The position numbers were made by a program, and so were the translations under genes. The notes beneath the pieces were generated by a model that was not told where the DNA came from, searched no databases, and saw nothing but the letters and a program-made list of their open reading frames with translations. From an uncultured Collinsella sp. (GTDB lineage Bacteria; Actinomycetota; Coriobacteriia; Coriobacteriales; Coriobacteriaceae), in assembly GCA_900556365.1 (NCBI GenBank), contig USOG01000090.1, positions 1 through 6,189 on the forward strand: DNA of 6,189 nucleotides. Direction: 5' to 3'. Position 1 is the stretch's first letter; each line of letters begins with the position of its first letter. Positions 5,773 to 6,189 of this stretch are shown here, in pieces.

Positions 5773-6036
5773 ATGGTTTCTGAGAAGGCTACCCTCGTTA
5801 ATCCTCAGGGTCTGCACATGCGTCCGGCTGGTCTGTTCGCCTCCACCATGGGCAAGTACGCCTGTGACGTGACGGTCGTCACCCCCGAGAAGGAGGTCAA
5901 CGGCAAGTCCCCGATGGCACTCATGGCTGCTGGTATCCCCTGCGGTACCGAGGTCGAGGTCAAGTGCGACGGCGCTGACGAGGCCGAGGCTCTGGCTGCT
6001 GCCATCGAGCTCATCAAGAGCGGTCTTGGCGAGTAG
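5773..6036 (+). CDS. ptsH: Phosphocarrier protein HPr
   Basis: HPr is the small cytosolic carrier that accepts phosphate from Enzyme I and passes it to the EIIA domains of sugar permeases. The 87-residue product is of normal length. The active-site motif GLHMRPAG places phospho-His15 and Arg17 at the classical positions; Met16 replaces the commoner Ala. The second conserved block VNGKSPMALMAAGI contains Ser46, the residue phosphorylated by HPr kinase in Firmicutes, but followed by Pro47 rather than a bulky hydrophobic residue. Whether this organism has HPr kinase cannot be told from the window. AAGGAG six bases before the ATG sets the start. The gene has its own probable promoter, sits downstream of the PTS permease after a terminator, and precedes the probable Enzyme I gene by 127 bases. 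Confidence 0.97.
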   Translation: MVSEKATLVNPQGLHMRPAGLFASTMGKYACDVTVVTPEKEVNGKSPMALMAAGIPCGTEVEVKCDGADEAEALAAAIELIKSGLGE

Positions 6037-6079
6037 AACTCAAACGGGTCGCATGTTGAACAACTAAGTTCATATTTGG

Positions 6080-6117
6080 GGGCGCAGTGACCTGTTGTAA
6101 GGTAGCTGCGCTCTTTT
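6080..6117 (+). terminator. Terminator-like hairpin between ptsH and ptsI
   Basis: GGGCGCAG (6080-6087) pairs with CTGCGCTC (6106-6113), with one G-U pair. The stem continues inward through a G-U pair and one mismatch to ACC (6090-6092) with GGT (6101-6103), over an eight-base loop. Only four T residues (6114-6117) follow. It looks like a moderate intrinsic terminator, which could let HPr be made in excess over Enzyme I through partial read-through. Confidence 0.65.
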
Positions 6118-6152
6118 GTCATGGATATGGCAAAACGCTTTATCACATGACA
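6117..6152. promoter_or_regulatory. Inverted repeat and possible promoter just upstream of ptsI
   Basis: TGTCATGGATA (6117-6127) and TATCACATGACA (6141-6152) are reverse complements apart from one extra base, with a 13-base centre. TTGTCA (6116-6121) resembles a -35 box, but the -10 candidates 17-19 bases on are weak. The dyad could be an operator or an RNA hairpin immediately before the ptsI ribosome binding site. Confidence 0.4.
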
Positions 6153-6163
6153 CGGAGAGAGGA

Positions 6164-6189
6164 ATGGGAATGTATCAGGGAGTCAACGC
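6164..6189 (+). CDS. ptsI: Probable PTS Enzyme I, first codons only (3' end outside window)
   Basis: Only the first eight complete codons (MGMYQGVN) and part of a ninth are in the window. Enzyme I is the PEP-dependent kinase that phosphorylates HPr and normally lies just downstream of ptsH. Its N-terminus typically reads as a short strand followed by G-(I/V)-x-A-S-x-G, which this beginning fits. Purine-rich GGAGAGAGGA (6154-6163) precedes it. Two in-frame ATGs (6164 and 6170) are both acceptably spaced, so the exact start is uncertain. The assignment rests mainly on context. Confidence 0.6.

Overview
The window looks like chromosomal DNA from a GC-rich actinobacterium. My best guess is a gut Coriobacteriia of the Collinsella type. 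The guess rests on strong G/C preference at third codon positions, the nadK-recN gene pair common in Actinobacteria and Firmicutes, and a complete sugar phosphotransferase (PTS) relay next to AT-rich, palindrome-rich intergenic DNA. No 16S or other marker is present, so the taxonomy is inference.

Left part (1-2030, plus strand): the 3' end of nadK (NAD kinase) overlaps the start of recN, a full-length SMC-like DNA repair ATPase. This is a housekeeping block. It ends in a short AT-containing inverted repeat (2049-2081) that separates recN from a convergent gene.

Middle (2090-5223): a minus-strand RpiR-family regulator (HTH plus sugar-phosphate-binding SIS domain) is divergent from a plus-strand fructose-family PTS permease with domain order EIIB-EIIC-EIIA. 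The 272-base gap between them holds a perfect TGAAAG-N3-CTTTCA palindrome and an unusual cluster of TTTCA/TGAAA half-sites. The regulator therefore probably controls the permease and perhaps itself, with a sugar phosphate as effector. The permease ends in a strong intrinsic terminator.

Right part (5224-6189): a 549-base gene-free stretch contains the terminator, a palindrome with 25-base arms, about 100 bases with no recognisable feature, a 152-base near-perfect inverted repeat with 42-base arms, and then the promoter and leader of ptsH. In the ptsH leader an upstream 8-mer is exactly complementary to the ribosome binding site region. ptsH (HPr) is followed by a terminator-like hairpin and the first codons of what is probably ptsI (Enzyme I), cut by the window end.

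Together, phosphate would pass from PEP to Enzyme I, to HPr His15, to EIIA His581, to EIIB Cys12, and then to the sugar carried by EIIC. All relay components are thus encoded within about 3 kb. The genes are ordinary; the less explained content is non-coding: three palindromic elements, the operator cluster and the ptsH leader. I see no evidence of a wholly new multi-gene system.
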